Assembly (NCBI RefSeq): GCF_900107305.1
Contig: NZ_FNPL01000007.1
Coordinates: 95,473 to 159,472 of the forward strand
Source: Thermoactinomyces sp. DSM 45892
Lineage (GTDB): Bacteria; Bacillota; Bacilli; Thermoactinomycetales; Thermoactinomycetaceae
Direction of reading: 5' to 3'
DNA: 64,000 bases
Below, in pieces: positions 36,106 through 44,857 of this stretch. Position numbers and translations under genes: made by a program. The notes beneath the pieces are model-generated. The model saw only the letters and a program-made list of their open reading frames with translations. It did no database searches and was not told the DNA's origin. How positions within the stretch are numbered: the first letter of the stretch is position 1; the number at the start of each line of letters is the position of its first letter.

Positions 36106-36342
36106 TTAAAGAAATTCTATAATGGCAAGGAGATTTTCTTGACCCATTAGATGAGGTTCAAACATAGCTATCGGGATACCTGACTTTAGAATAATCATGC
36201 CACTCGCATCATTCTTGGCGTGTACGATGGTGAGGTCTCGGAAGATATATCCGTCATAGTCTTCATCGTAAATGGCTTTGGTCAGTTCTTGGTAATTTTC
36301 GCATTCAAGGAAATTGAAGTCAGTCATTGCCGTTTCTTTCAT
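36106..36342 (-). CDS. small acidic phage protein on the minus strand
   Basis: This 78-residue protein (TDFNFLECENYQELTKAIYDEDYDG...) is soluble and acidic. It faces against the late genes between the two terminase genes, with its own AGAAGGGAT site. Family unknown; expression from the prophage as a moron is likely. Confidence 0.55.
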   Translation of the reverse strand: MKETAMTDFNFLECENYQELTKAIYDEDYDGYIFRDLTIVHAKNDASGMIILKSGIPIAMFEPHLMGQENLLAIIEFL

Positions 36343-36454
36343 TTAGCATCATCCCTTCTGTTTGTTCTTGCATGTGACACAATAGCTCTGAATGCAGGAA
36401 ACAGCAAGGGAATTAGGCGAACAGACACAATTGAGACGAATAAAGCTGGAGGAA

Positions 36455-36476
36455 CGAAAAAAGCCCCGAAGGGCTA
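36455..36476 (-). terminator. terminator for the minus-strand gene at 36487
   Basis: On the minus strand AGCCC-TTCG-GGGCT is followed by TTTTTTC. Confidence 0.8.
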
Positions 36477-36486
36477 GGGAATTTCT

Positions 36487-36696
36487 TTATTTAGATTCTT
36501 GGCCCATTAGCTCAAGTCGTAATTGTTCTAGCTCCTCTGGGATATCGAGGAATTCGTGCGGATATTCCTTTGCGAGATTGATAGGGCAGGAGGTCATTAA
36601 ATGTTGTAAAAAGGTGATTTGCTCTTTCGTGATATACCAATTTATACCCTTTTCTACTTCATATTCGGTTGGCTGGATGTTTTTCATTGTTGTCAT
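36487..36696 (-). CDS. small acidic phage protein on the minus strand
   Basis: This 69-residue protein (YEVEKGINWYITKEQITFLQ...LELMGQESK) has AAGGGG before two close ATGs. A second moron-like gene between small and large terminase. No family recognised. Confidence 0.5.
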   Translation of the reverse strand: MTTMKNIQPTEYEVEKGINWYITKEQITFLQHLMTSCPINLAKEYPHEFLDIPEELEQLRLELMGQESK

Positions 36697-36818
36697 ATCC
36701 CCTTATTTTGTCATATTTAGTATTAATTTCTACTACACTCACATATTACCTCATTAACTCATTAAAGTAAACGGTTTTTCATTCATTATTCGTAAGAAAA
36801 TAAGGAGGCAGACGCACA

Positions 36819-38114
36819 TTGGACAAGAGTTTAGCCATCCTTGTAAGTCAACTTCCAATAAATGAAAGAGAGGAATTACTAGACGGCTTATCCGATAAAG
36901 AAATTGATAAACTCCTTTATAGTTGGGATTTTTGGGCGAGGCCGAACCAGTTGCCACCAGAGGGGAATTGGAGGACATGGCTTTTGCTTGCTGGACGTGG
37001 CTTCGGAAAGACAAGGACGGGGGCTGAGTATGTCATTGATCAAGTACGCTCAGGGAAGGTAAAGAGATTGGCTCTCGTAGCCCCTACGCCAGCCGATGCA
37101 AGGGACGTGATGATTCAAGGAGAGAGTGGGATTCTTACGATTAGCCCTCCTTGGTTTATGCCGACTTATTACCCCTCTAAACGGCGTGTAGAATGGCCAA
37201 ACGGAGCGATAGCTACTATTTTCTCAGGGGCACATCCCGAACAATTGCGTGGCCCCCAACATGAACTGGCTTGGTGTGATGAACTCGCCGCTTGGAAATA
37301 TCCGCAAGAAACATGGGATATGTTAATGTTCGGTCTGCGACTCGGTGTAAATCCACGGGCGATCATTACAACCACGCCGAAACCTACTCCCTTAATTCAA
37401 ACTATCGTTAAATCAAGTACAACCTCGATTACAAGGGGTTCTACCTTTGAAAATGCGGATAACCTAGCTCCTGCTTTTCTTGAGCAAATCGTGTACCAAT
37501 ACGAAGGGACACGGCTTGGAAGGCAGGAGCTTTTTGCGGAGATTTTGGACGATGTGGTAGGAGCATTGTGGAAGCGACAGCAGTTAGATGATTTAAGAGT
37601 GAAGTGTCATCCTGAATTGATAAGAGTGGTTGTGGGAATTGATCCAGCGGTCACGAGTGAAGAGGGATCGGATGAAACGGGGATTGTCATTGTCGGTAAA
37701 GGAGTAGATGGCCATGCTTATGTACTGGATGATTTATCGTTACAGGGGACACCGGATGGGTGGGCAAGATCGGCTGTGACTGCTTACTACAAATATCAAG
37801 CCGACCGAATTGTGGCCGAAGCAAATAACGGGGGAGACCTAGTAGAACATACTATTCGAACCGTGGATCCGATGGTTGCCTATAAGAAAGTTCATGCATC
37901 ACGTGGGAAATACATCAGAGCGGAACCTGTGGCGGCACTTTATGAGCAAGGTCGTGTACATCATGTAGGAAGCTTGGGGACGCTAGAAGATCAAATGTGT
38001 ACATGGTCACCGCATCATATGAAATCGCCAGACCGGATGGATGCTTTGGTCTGGGCATTAACTGAGTTGATGATTGGTAAAGGAAAAGCGAAAGTGAAAG
38101 CAAGGGTAGTGTAG
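36819..38114 (+). CDS. terminase large subunit
   Basis: This 431-residue packaging motor has ATPase Walker A LAGRGFGKT (57-65), Walker B LAWCDELAAW and a C-terminal RNase H-like nuclease domain with VVGIDPAVTS and DRMDALVWAL. It translocates and cuts phage DNA. TTG start behind AAGGAGG. Confidence 0.96.
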   Translation: MDKSLAILVSQLPINEREELLDGLSDKEIDKLLYSWDFWARPNQLPPEGNWRTWLLLAGRGFGKTRTGAEYVIDQVRSGKVKRLALVAPTPADARDVMIQGESGILTISPPWFMPTYYPSKRRVEWPNGAIATIFSGAHPEQLRGPQHELAWCDELAAWKYPQETWDMLMFGLRLGVNPRAIITTTPKPTPLIQTIVKSSTTSITRGSTFENADNLAPAFLEQIVYQYEGTRLGRQELFAEILDDVVGALWKRQQLDDLRVKCHPELIRVVVGIDPAVTSEEGSDETGIVIVGKGVDGHAYVLDDLSLQGTPDGWARSAVTAYYKYQADRIVAEANNGGDLVEHTIRTVDPMVAYKKVHASRGKYIRAEPVAALYEQGRVHHVGSLGTLEDQMCTWSPHHMKSPDRMDALVWALTELMIGKGKAKVKARVV

Positions 38115-38126
38115 TGGAGGATGTAT

Positions 38127-39554
38127 ATGGATAAATCACAAGTGAAGGCTTATGTATTGAAGGATGGAGAAGTAATTACCTCAGACTATTTACAGCAGTA
38201 CTCTGCTAAATCGATGTCAAAGCAAATTCCCTCCGATGTATTTGTTAATGAGTATGGTGAGCGAGGGGTTGTAGAGCCACTTTATAATATGGAAGCTCTC
38301 GCAAAGCTCATGGAGATGAACACGTACCACTATCGTGCTGTCAAAGTGAAAGCAAGGGATACGGTAGGTCTGGGTTGGAAGCTAAAGCCGATGGAGGGGA
38401 TAGAGAATCCAAATGAATTGCAGAAGGAATCGGTTCTCCCCTTTCTTAACAGCCTCCATCCAGAAAAAACATTAGGAGAGGTATTAGGTCAATGGATGGA
38501 GGATTTCGAGGCAACAGGGAATGGATACTTAGAATTGATTCGAGATGAAAACCAGCAGTTAACGGGGATCGATCATATTCCCTCTCATACCATGAGAAGA
38601 CATATGGACGACTCGTTGTTCTTACAAATCAGGGGTATAAGGAAGAGATGGTTTAAACGAGCAGGAGCTCCGTGGGATGTACATGATGAGACGGGGGAGA
38701 AGTTTTCATTAGGTGGGCTTCCTTATAATGAGAGAGCAACGGAAATTATTCATATTCTCAATTACTCGCCACGGAGTGACTACTATGGGGTTCCAGACAT
38801 TTTACCAGCACTGGGAGCGATCTTAGGGGATAAGGAACGGGAAGAGTTCAACATCTCCTTCTTTGAGAATCATGCCATTCCAGCCTATGCTGTTACTGTA
38901 TCGGGAGCGGACTTGGACAAGTATACGGAAGACATGATTAAACGATTCTTCCAAAAGGATCTAAAAGAGAACCGACATGCTACGTTAGTGCTGACTGCTA
39001 GTGGTGGAGATGAGAAAGTAGAGTTTAACTTTCAGGCTCTTGCTGTGGATGTGCAGGAGGCTTCTTTTCGTTTATATAGGAAGGACAATCGAGATGAGGT
39101 GTTGTCTAGTCATGGTGTTCCTAGCTATCGGATCGGTATATCTGAAGATGGAAAACTAGGTGGATCGACAGCAGAGGAATCAACCGAGATTTATAAGCAG
39201 AGCATCATCAATCCAAGGCAAGAAATGGTAGAGGCTCGGCTAAATAAACATATTCTCAATGCTTTTGGAGTTAGCGATTGGACTTTCAAATTTAATGAAA
39301 TTGATAACCGAGATGAAATAAGGCAGACAGAGGTTTTTTCTAGACAGTTCAACATGGGTGCGGTTACTCCTAACAAGGTGAGAGAACTCATAGGGGAAGT
39401 GAGAATGGAGCATCCTTTGATGGACTCACCATACATTAACGGAGTTCCGATTGATCAGTTGAAAAGCTGGAAGCCTCCTACTCATTCCCCAGATGAATTA
39501 CTCAAGTCGATCAAATCACTTCATGAGCGACTTCTAGAGGTGGTAACCAAATGA
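38127..39554 (+). CDS. portal protein (PBSX/XkdE type)
   Basis: This protein of about 475 residues has portal features: YHYRAVKVKARDTVGLGW, LELIRDENQQLTGIDHIP, YYGVPDILPALGAI and the late SHGVPSYRIGI. It forms the head-tail vertex ring. GGAGG precedes the ATG at 38127. It lies after terminase and before the Mu-F-like protein, the usual order. Confidence 0.93.
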   Translation: MDKSQVKAYVLKDGEVITSDYLQQYSAKSMSKQIPSDVFVNEYGERGVVEPLYNMEALAKLMEMNTYHYRAVKVKARDTVGLGWKLKPMEGIENPNELQKESVLPFLNSLHPEKTLGEVLGQWMEDFEATGNGYLELIRDENQQLTGIDHIPSHTMRRHMDDSLFLQIRGIRKRWFKRAGAPWDVHDETGEKFSLGGLPYNERATEIIHILNYSPRSDYYGVPDILPALGAILGDKEREEFNISFFENHAIPAYAVTVSGADLDKYTEDMIKRFFQKDLKENRHATLVLTASGGDEKVEFNFQALAVDVQEASFRLYRKDNRDEVLSSHGVPSYRIGISEDGKLGGSTAEESTEIYKQSIINPRQEMVEARLNKHILNAFGVSDWTFKFNEIDNRDEIRQTEVFSRQFNMGAVTPNKVRELIGEVRMEHPLMDSPYINGVPIDQLKSWKPPTHSPDELLKSIKSLHERLLEVVTK

Positions 39555-40405
39555 AGGCAGAGAAGATGCTAGAGGAGGTTACTTCATTTCTAGCAGAGTG
39601 TGGTTGTCTACCTGCTTTTAAACAGATAGATGAGGAGTTATTGGAAGCCGAGAAGAAGCTCGAATATCAGCTTTGGAAGCTATTTGTAGGAGTCGAGAAC
39701 CGCATGATCTCTCAGCTCATATCGATGGGCTATGTTCCGCAAGATCCAATTAGACGGCTGTTGTTTATTGAGGAGTTTTTCAAGCATCTCAAAGACGATT
39801 TACCAAAGGTTGTGGCTAATAACGCAATGGAGAGTGCTGGACGAGGACGAATGATTGCCTTCGATGATCTGCAGGAGAACGGGGTTACTTACTCTTATTC
39901 GGACTTTGATCGCTGGACATATGGTAGGTTGCGAGATCAGTCATATACCTTCAGTCGGGCTACGGCAGAGCGGATTATAGGCGATTTCTCAGCAAACTTG
40001 GCTCGGTCGTATAAAAAGGGACTGGGAATAGAGGAAGCGTCTAAGGAGCTACAAAGGGAGTTTGATCAGATCAAGGAATACCGTCTAAAGCGGATCGCTA
40101 GAACGGAGATTAACTCTGCTCAGAATGAGGGGATTTTCGAAACGTTAAGCGAGTTTGGGGTCAGATATAAACAATGGATTACCGCTAGAGATCGAAGAGT
40201 GAGGGGGAATAAGCCGAGAGATAAAGCCAATCATGTGAAGATGCATGGTGAAGTGGTGGGATTGTATGAGCGATTTTCAAATGGGCTATTTTTCCCGGGT
40301 GATCGATCTGGTGAACCGAGGGAATGGATTCATTGTCGGTGTCGGATTCGACCGTATTTGCCTAAGCGAGATGAGGTGGTTACAATTATGCAACATAGCC
40401 TGTAA
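39551..40405 (+). CDS. phage head morphogenesis protein (Mu gpF / SPP1 gp7-like)
   Basis: This 284-residue protein has the Phage_Mu_F domain: RIARTEINSAQNEGI, then WITARDRRVR...HVKMHGEVV and the Cys motif EWIHCRCRIRPYLP. These minor head proteins are injected or hold the portal. Overlaps the portal gene by 4 bases. Confidence 0.92.
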   Translation: MKAEKMLEEVTSFLAECGCLPAFKQIDEELLEAEKKLEYQLWKLFVGVENRMISQLISMGYVPQDPIRRLLFIEEFFKHLKDDLPKVVANNAMESAGRGRMIAFDDLQENGVTYSYSDFDRWTYGRLRDQSYTFSRATAERIIGDFSANLARSYKKGLGIEEASKELQREFDQIKEYRLKRIARTEINSAQNEGIFETLSEFGVRYKQWITARDRRVRGNKPRDKANHVKMHGEVVGLYERFSNGLFFPGDRSGEPREWIHCRCRIRPYLPKRDEVVTIMQHSL

Positions 40406-40543
40406 TCACTGTTGAGTCTTTATTTAATACAATATCAGCATGGCAAAGATATCTTTTTATATAGCTCCCAAAGCTATCTCAAACATATATCTTTATCTAA
40501 GGAATATATATCATGTATATGTATGATATATAGCAAGCAAAGA
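40406..40543. other. AT-rich gap after the head morphogenesis gene
   Basis: No gene or recognised signal apart from alternating ATAT stretches. Element A follows on the minus strand. Confidence 0.4.
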
Positions 40544-40703
40544 AAAAAGAGTGATTATGCCAGTAATCACCCTCTTCTAAAGTATTATTTTGTGTTGATT
40601 AGAATGACGATCATGGTCGTTTGTTTTCTAGATGAAATCATGGCTAGAAGTTTTGCTATAGCCCTAAAGATAGCTCTCATTTTATCCCCTCCTTTCTAAA
40701 GGG
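40544..40703 (-). ncRNA. minus-strand small RNA element A (SD-masking hairpin, short ORF, terminator)
   Basis: On the minus strand CTCCCTTT pairs with AAAGGAG, so the ribosome-binding site of a short ORF is locked in a hairpin. After the ORF comes a hairpin (GAGGGTGATTA / TAATCACTC) with a T-run. The same layout occurs at 41647-41760 and 63714-63817. This is the architecture of type I toxin messages; identity is inferred from form only. Confidence 0.6.
40585..40680 (-). CDS. 31-residue basic hydrophobic peptide in element A
   Basis: MRAIFRAIAKLLAMISSR then KQTTMIVILINTK: two short hydrophobic stretches with basic residues, as in type I toxin peptides. ATG behind GGAGGGGATAAA. Encoded against the late transcript. 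Confidence 0.45.
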   Translation of the reverse strand: MRAIFRAIAKLLAMISSRKQTTMIVILINTK

Positions 40704-40899
40704 AGTCTTTGTCGTGAAGGGATATTATTCCTATGGGATATCTATGGAGGAAAAGCTGGCTCTATGAGTGATTCGATGGTTGATTTAGGATTATTTATCC
40801 AGAAAGAGTAGATTATTACTGATATCCTAGTGATTAGGGACGTAGTAAAATAGTGAAGAAGCTAAAAATATAGATACTATCTAAGGGGAGAACAAACAC

Positions 40900-41400
40900 A
40901 TGAAACGGATTCTAGTCTTATCTCTTGCACTATCTGTAGCTTTAATTGGGGTGGCTTGTGGAACTAAGGAAGCAACTAAAGTAGATACGCCTAAAGCTGA
41001 GGAAAAAGTTGCAGAAAAGCCGAAAGAAGAAAGCAAATATGCTTTCCCGAATTCCACAGAAAAAGGGAAAGGGGAAATAAGTGTACAAACAGAGAGTGGA
41101 GACTCTGCTAAAGGGCAAACTCCTGTACTGTTTGCAGGCAAAGACGCTGTGCTTATTCAGGTTGGGTATACGCTAGAGAATTTTCAAGGGGATAAGGAAG
41201 TCTTTCTTTATGTCAATAAGAAATTCCTAGAGACAACACAGGCTGGTGAAATGATGCAAGGGTCCTTGCCATTAGAGGGTGAGTTATTAAAGCCTAACCA
41301 GTACACTGTTACAGCTGTTCAGTTTGCAGATAATGATCCGAAAAAAGGCGAAGTAATTGAGTATCACGAAGCGAAGTTTGAAGTTAAAGCAAGTCAATAA
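40900..41400 (+). CDS. prophage lipoprotein, unknown
   Basis: This 166-residue protein has a lipobox (LIGVAC, Cys20), a charged Lys/Glu linker (residues 25-50) and a beta-rich C-terminal part (VLIQVGYTLENF, YTVTAVQFAD). AAGGGGAG before the ATG. It interrupts the head gene order between two minus-strand small RNA elements. A lysogen-expressed surface protein that blocks superinfection is possible; no homologue recognised. Confidence 0.7.
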   Translation: MKRILVLSLALSVALIGVACGTKEATKVDTPKAEEKVAEKPKEESKYAFPNSTEKGKGEISVQTESGDSAKGQTPVLFAGKDAVLIQVGYTLENFQGDKEVFLYVNKKFLETTQAGEMMQGSLPLEGELLKPNQYTVTAVQFADNDPKKGEVIEYHEAKFEVKASQ

Positions 41401-41450
41401 AGTCATTTGCTATACAATTTTTTCTTGAAATTGAATCATTTTTAATGTCA

Positions 41451-41530
41451 TAAAATGATTCAAAAAAGACATCGAAAATGATATCAAAAAATGATATCAA
41501 AAAAGATATCAAAAGGTACTAAATGATATC
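41451..41530. repeat. degenerate tandem repeats with GATATC palindromes
   Basis: About five copies of an A-rich 12-13 bp unit ending in GATATC (best copies AAAAAATGATATC) lie after the lipoprotein gene. Possible operator or partition-like array; not CRISPR. Confidence 0.6.
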
Positions 41531-41646
41531 GAATTACTCATATAGTATACAGAATCATGCTTCCATAATGGAGTAGGGGTTGTACTCTCTGTCCGGTCAA
41601 AATGACAATTATAAGGCATGTAATATGTCAATAAGGCAGGAAAAAA

Positions 41647-41760
41647 GAGAGTGATTACCCACATAACCACTCTCGTCGAAAGGTATTACTTATTCTTTAG
41701 CGTAATTTTAATTATGACTTTAATAAAGATCAATGCTACTCCCTCCTTTCACAAGGAGGT
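41647..41760 (-). ncRNA. minus-strand small RNA element B
   Basis: Same layout as element A: CCTCCTT/AAGGAGG hairpin masks the ribosome-binding site, then a short frame and a terminator hairpin (GAGAGTGGTTA / TGATTACCC region) with TTTTTT. Confidence 0.6.
41686..41733 (-). CDS. 15-residue peptide in element B
   Basis: TTG start behind GGAGGGAG gives MIFIKVIIKITLKNK: one hydrophobic stretch with Lys. Very short; listed because it occupies the place of the peptide in element A. Confidence 0.3.
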   Translation of the reverse strand: MIFIKVIIKITLKNK

Positions 41761-41826
41761 TATTTGTCGTGCAATAAAAGATATTCGTAGATATCTGGAG
41801 TTATTCCAAACAGGAGGGGATTAAGC

Positions 41827-42771
41827 ATCGAACTAACAGCACCGTTTGTTCACAAGCATAGTGAAAAAAGAATTGTTTATGGGCCAGTACTGGTTCCGAA
41901 TGAGCCGGATCATGATGGAGATAGGATTAGCCAAGAAAAAATAGAAGAGGTTGCTCATCGATTCGTAGAAAAATATGCGAATATCGACTTACAGCACTCA
42001 TTAAATAATGTTGGGAGTTTGGTTGAGTCATATATAGCACCTGTGGATCTCGCCTTTGATGATGTCACCGTTCCTCAAGGATCGTGGATGCTAGGTGTTC
42101 GTGTGACGGATGAATCAGCCTGGTCAAATGTGAAGAAAGGCAAACTTACAGGCTTCTCTATTATGGGAATTCCACAGGCTGTTATAAAAAACCAATCTAA
42201 TCAAGACATACAGATGGCGTTAAAACGAATCACACTCAAGGATCTCGGAGCGGATTGGATTGTTAACGCTGTTTCGCTTGTGGATGAGCCATGTGTGCCT
42301 AAAGCTAGATTCTTAGTCGTTAAGTCAAAGGAAAAAGAAGATTCACCAGATGGCTTGTTTGCCAAGTTAAAACAATTAATATCGAGCCATAAGAGTGTGG
42401 AAGAATCAACTGGAGGAGAGCAGATGGATAAAGAAGAAATACAATCTTTTGTGGAAGAGATGGTTAAAAAGGCTGTGGAAGAGGTGAGCGCCTCAGCTAA
42501 GGAAGAAGGGGAAGTAATTAATCCTTCTGAAACAGTAGATCAACAGGAAGGTGTAGATATACCAGAAGAGGTTGTTACCTTGTCGAAAGAAGAATATGAT
42601 TCGCTTCTTTCCAAGATAAACGAAATAGAAAACGTTGCAGAAAAGTCCAAGTCGTATGGGCTTTTTTTTAATTCAAAGAAGCTCAAAGGACAGGATCTAG
42701 ATAGCCCATCAGAGCCTGACGATCCAGAACCATCTACTCGTAATGCGTTTGGGATTCGTATATCTAACTAA
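41827..42771 (+). CDS. phage serine protease XkdF-like (prohead protease), probable ATC start
   Basis: This 314-residue protein has the XkdF pattern: IVYGPVLVPNEPDHDGDRIS, then EVAHRFVEKYANIDLQHS and GFSIMG, followed by a Glu/Lys-rich scaffold-like tail (residues about 175-290). The protease domain begins well before the first TTG (42019). In frame between the stop at 41788 and 42019 there is no ATG, GTG or TTG. AGGAGGGG at 41812-41819 lies 7 bases before an ATC codon at 41827, so initiation at ATC is the best reading. It likely cleaves or scaffolds the capsid. Confidence 0.82.
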   Translation: MELTAPFVHKHSEKRIVYGPVLVPNEPDHDGDRISQEKIEEVAHRFVEKYANIDLQHSLNNVGSLVESYIAPVDLAFDDVTVPQGSWMLGVRVTDESAWSNVKKGKLTGFSIMGIPQAVIKNQSNQDIQMALKRITLKDLGADWIVNAVSLVDEPCVPKARFLVVKSKEKEDSPDGLFAKLKQLISSHKSVEESTGGEQMDKEEIQSFVEEMVKKAVEEVSASAKEEGEVINPSETVDQQEGVDIPEEVVTLSKEEYDSLLSKINEIENVAEKSKSYGLFFNSKKLKGQDLDSPSEPDDPEPSTRNAFGIRISN

Positions 42772-42788
42772 TAAGGAGAGATCAATCA

Positions 42789-43760
42789 ATGGACACACAA
42801 AACATCTTAACCAAGCTAAACGCAACCATTAAAGCTATAACGAGATCCGATATCAGTTCTAGTCTACTTACACCCCAAAAGGCACAACAATTTATTCGAG
42901 TAGTGGAAAATTCCACTCCGCTACTCAGATCAGCACGTCGCCTAGACATGAACTCCCATACTCGTGAAATCGATAGAGTGATGTTCGCAGGTCGTATCCT
43001 GAAAAAGACGGGCGGCGAACAGAAGGATATTAGCAATGAACAAAAGGTAGCCACTGCAGTAAATAAACTTACCTCGGAAGAGCTAGGTGGGTTTGTCGGT
43101 CTTACAGATCACACGCTGGAAGACAATATAGAGCGTGGGAAGTTTGAAGATACAGTGCTGCAATTATTGGGCGAGGCATCAGGTAGAGACCTAGAATACT
43201 TGTATCTCGCTGGAGACAAATCATCCCCCGATGAGCTTCTCAGCATCACGGATGGTTGGCTCAAAAAATCCGCAAATAAGGTAACAGGTGTCGCTACAGC
43301 TCCTAATGCCAGTCAGTTTGTGAATGCAGATGTGGAAAGCCTGCTGAGAAAAATGCTAGATGCTTGTCCGAAGAAGTACTTAACTGATTTAACGCAATGG
43401 CGTTTTTATGTAACATGGGACATGCTTGACGATTACCGTGAGAAGTTAGGGCTACGAGAAACCGCACTCGGCGACGCAGCCAAAACGGGAGCGATTGATC
43501 TATCTTATAAAGGGATCAAACTGGAGTATGTACCACAAATGCCTATGGGAAGCGCATTACTCGCACCACCAAGTAATTTAGTTTATGGACTCTATCGAGA
43601 CATCAAAGTAGAGACAGATCGTGTGCCGAAAGCACGTAGAACGGACTTTGTCATTACCACACGTACGGATTGTCATTATGAAGATGAGAATGCGAGTGTC
43701 GTGGCGACAGGATATGCAGGACAGGAGGTAGTGGCAGGTGATCAAGGTAAAGGTAAATAA
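42789..43760 (+). CDS. major capsid protein
   Basis: This 323-residue HK97-fold protein comes right after the protease, with AAGGAG before the ATG. Features: STPLLRSARRLDMNSHTREIDR, VGLTDHTLEDNIERG near the A/P-domain border, and YLAGDKS. Similar in type to XkdG-like capsid proteins of PBSX relatives. Confidence 0.9.
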   Translation: MDTQNILTKLNATIKAITRSDISSSLLTPQKAQQFIRVVENSTPLLRSARRLDMNSHTREIDRVMFAGRILKKTGGEQKDISNEQKVATAVNKLTSEELGGFVGLTDHTLEDNIERGKFEDTVLQLLGEASGRDLEYLYLAGDKSSPDELLSITDGWLKKSANKVTGVATAPNASQFVNADVESLLRKMLDACPKKYLTDLTQWRFYVTWDMLDDYREKLGLRETALGDAAKTGAIDLSYKGIKLEYVPQMPMGSALLAPPSNLVYGLYRDIKVETDRVPKARRTDFVITTRTDCHYEDENASVVATGYAGQEVVAGDQGKGK

Positions 43761-44049
43761 TACACATCCCGACCAAGTCATTGAGAGACTAGGTTACTAC
43801 TTTCAGCCGAAGCAAGCAGTAGAGATTTATATGGATCATCCCCGTCATCTGACTCTCTTACAAGCTTGTAAATTCCTAAATGTCGAGATTCTAAAGCAAT
43901 ATGATGTGAGCAACATGACAGTAGACGAAGTGTTGCAAGGGATACAAGAACAGAAGCTGACGATTGAAGAGGCTATAGAAGCGGAGCAGAGAACCAAGAA
44001 TCGTAAGACACTCTTGGACAAGCTCACAGAACTAAAAGGTAAATCATAA
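43738..44049 (+). CDS. small phage head protein, unknown
   Basis: This 103-residue protein has an alpha/beta N-terminus and a charged helical tail (QEQKLTIEEAIEAEQRT). GTG start overlaps the capsid gene by 23 bases. Position between capsid and connector suggests a head-completion or Rho-N-like protein. Confidence 0.6.
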   Translation: MIKVKVNNTHPDQVIERLGYYFQPKQAVEIYMDHPRHLTLLQACKFLNVEILKQYDVSNMTVDEVLQGIQEQKLTIEEAIEAEQRTKNRKTLLDKLTELKGKS

Positions 44050-44426
44050 TGTATGGATCATCATTACTCGTGAGACAGCTGACAGGGGTTCAGCCTACTA
44101 CGTTCAAAGTCAGTGATTCGGAACTAGATGCTATTTTAGTCACATGGTTAGTCCACATTTCAGCCGAAGTGGACCAGCGCTTAGGAGAGAGTGTTCAACC
44201 TAGCGATGCTCGTTGGCAGGGGATTGAATCGGTTGTAATTCGTACCGTATCCAAGTTAGTTGGTTATGCTGTTCAGAGTCGAACAAGCAAAGTGGTTCAA
44301 GTAGGCGAGTTTGCAGTCAAAATCCTCAATGCATCTGATGTTGTAAAGGATCTAGACTGGGAGCTTCGCCCCTATCAAAAAAGACAGCTCTCTTTGTTTC
44401 ATTCGGGATCGGAGTGGAGAATCTAA
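44049..44426 (+). CDS. head-tail connector protein
   Basis: This 125-residue helical protein (VSDSELDAILVTWLVHISAEVDQRLGE) fits the gp6/YqbG-type adaptor by size and place. One-base overlap with the preceding stop. Confidence 0.7.
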   Translation: MYGSSLLVRQLTGVQPTTFKVSDSELDAILVTWLVHISAEVDQRLGESVQPSDARWQGIESVVIRTVSKLVGYAVQSRTSKVVQVGEFAVKILNASDVVKDLDWELRPYQKRQLSLFHSGSEWRI

Positions 44427-44857
44427 TGCCAGCCCACATACAAGAAGATCGTATCCGAGAGATTGCCCGAAAAGCATCCATGGCAGTCAAACAAGCAGTA
44501 GAATATACAGCCCTTGATGTATGGGGGAACATTAGAGAAAACTCTCCCGTTAGCCACGGCCGACTGGCTGGTTCGTGGCAGATGAATCGACTAAGCAGTT
44601 TAAGATACAAGGTGCAGACAGCAGTTGCCTATGCTCGATATACAAACGATGGGACAGGAATTTATGGTCCTCGGAGACAACCGATACGTCCTCGTAGTGG
44701 ACAAGCTCTTGTCTTCCAAAGCCAAGGGAGAACAGTATTTGCTAGAAGTGTCCGTGGAATGAAAGGAAGAAAGTATATCGAGAAATCTATCGAACAGACT
44801 GAGCATCGGAAGGCGGAATTTGTAGAGATGGCTTTAGAGGAGGTAGGGCTTATATAG
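44426..44857 (+). CDS. HK97 gp10-like tail completion protein
   Basis: This protein of about 143 residues has the gp10 signature: an N-terminal helix, TALDVWGNIRENSPVSHGRLAGSW and AVAYARYTNDGTGIYGPR. Start at the ATG overlapping the previous stop. Confidence 0.85.
   Translation: MPAHIQEDRIREIARKASMAVKQAVEYTALDVWGNIRENSPVSHGRLAGSWQMNRLSSLRYKVQTAVAYARYTNDGTGIYGPRRQPIRPRSGQALVFQSQGRTVFARSVRGMKGRKYIEKSIEQTEHRKAEFVEMALEEVGLI

Noticed and set aside
41451..41530. CRISPR-like repeats
   Set aside because: Units are degenerate, only about 12-13 bp, without spacers of constant length, and no cas genes are present.
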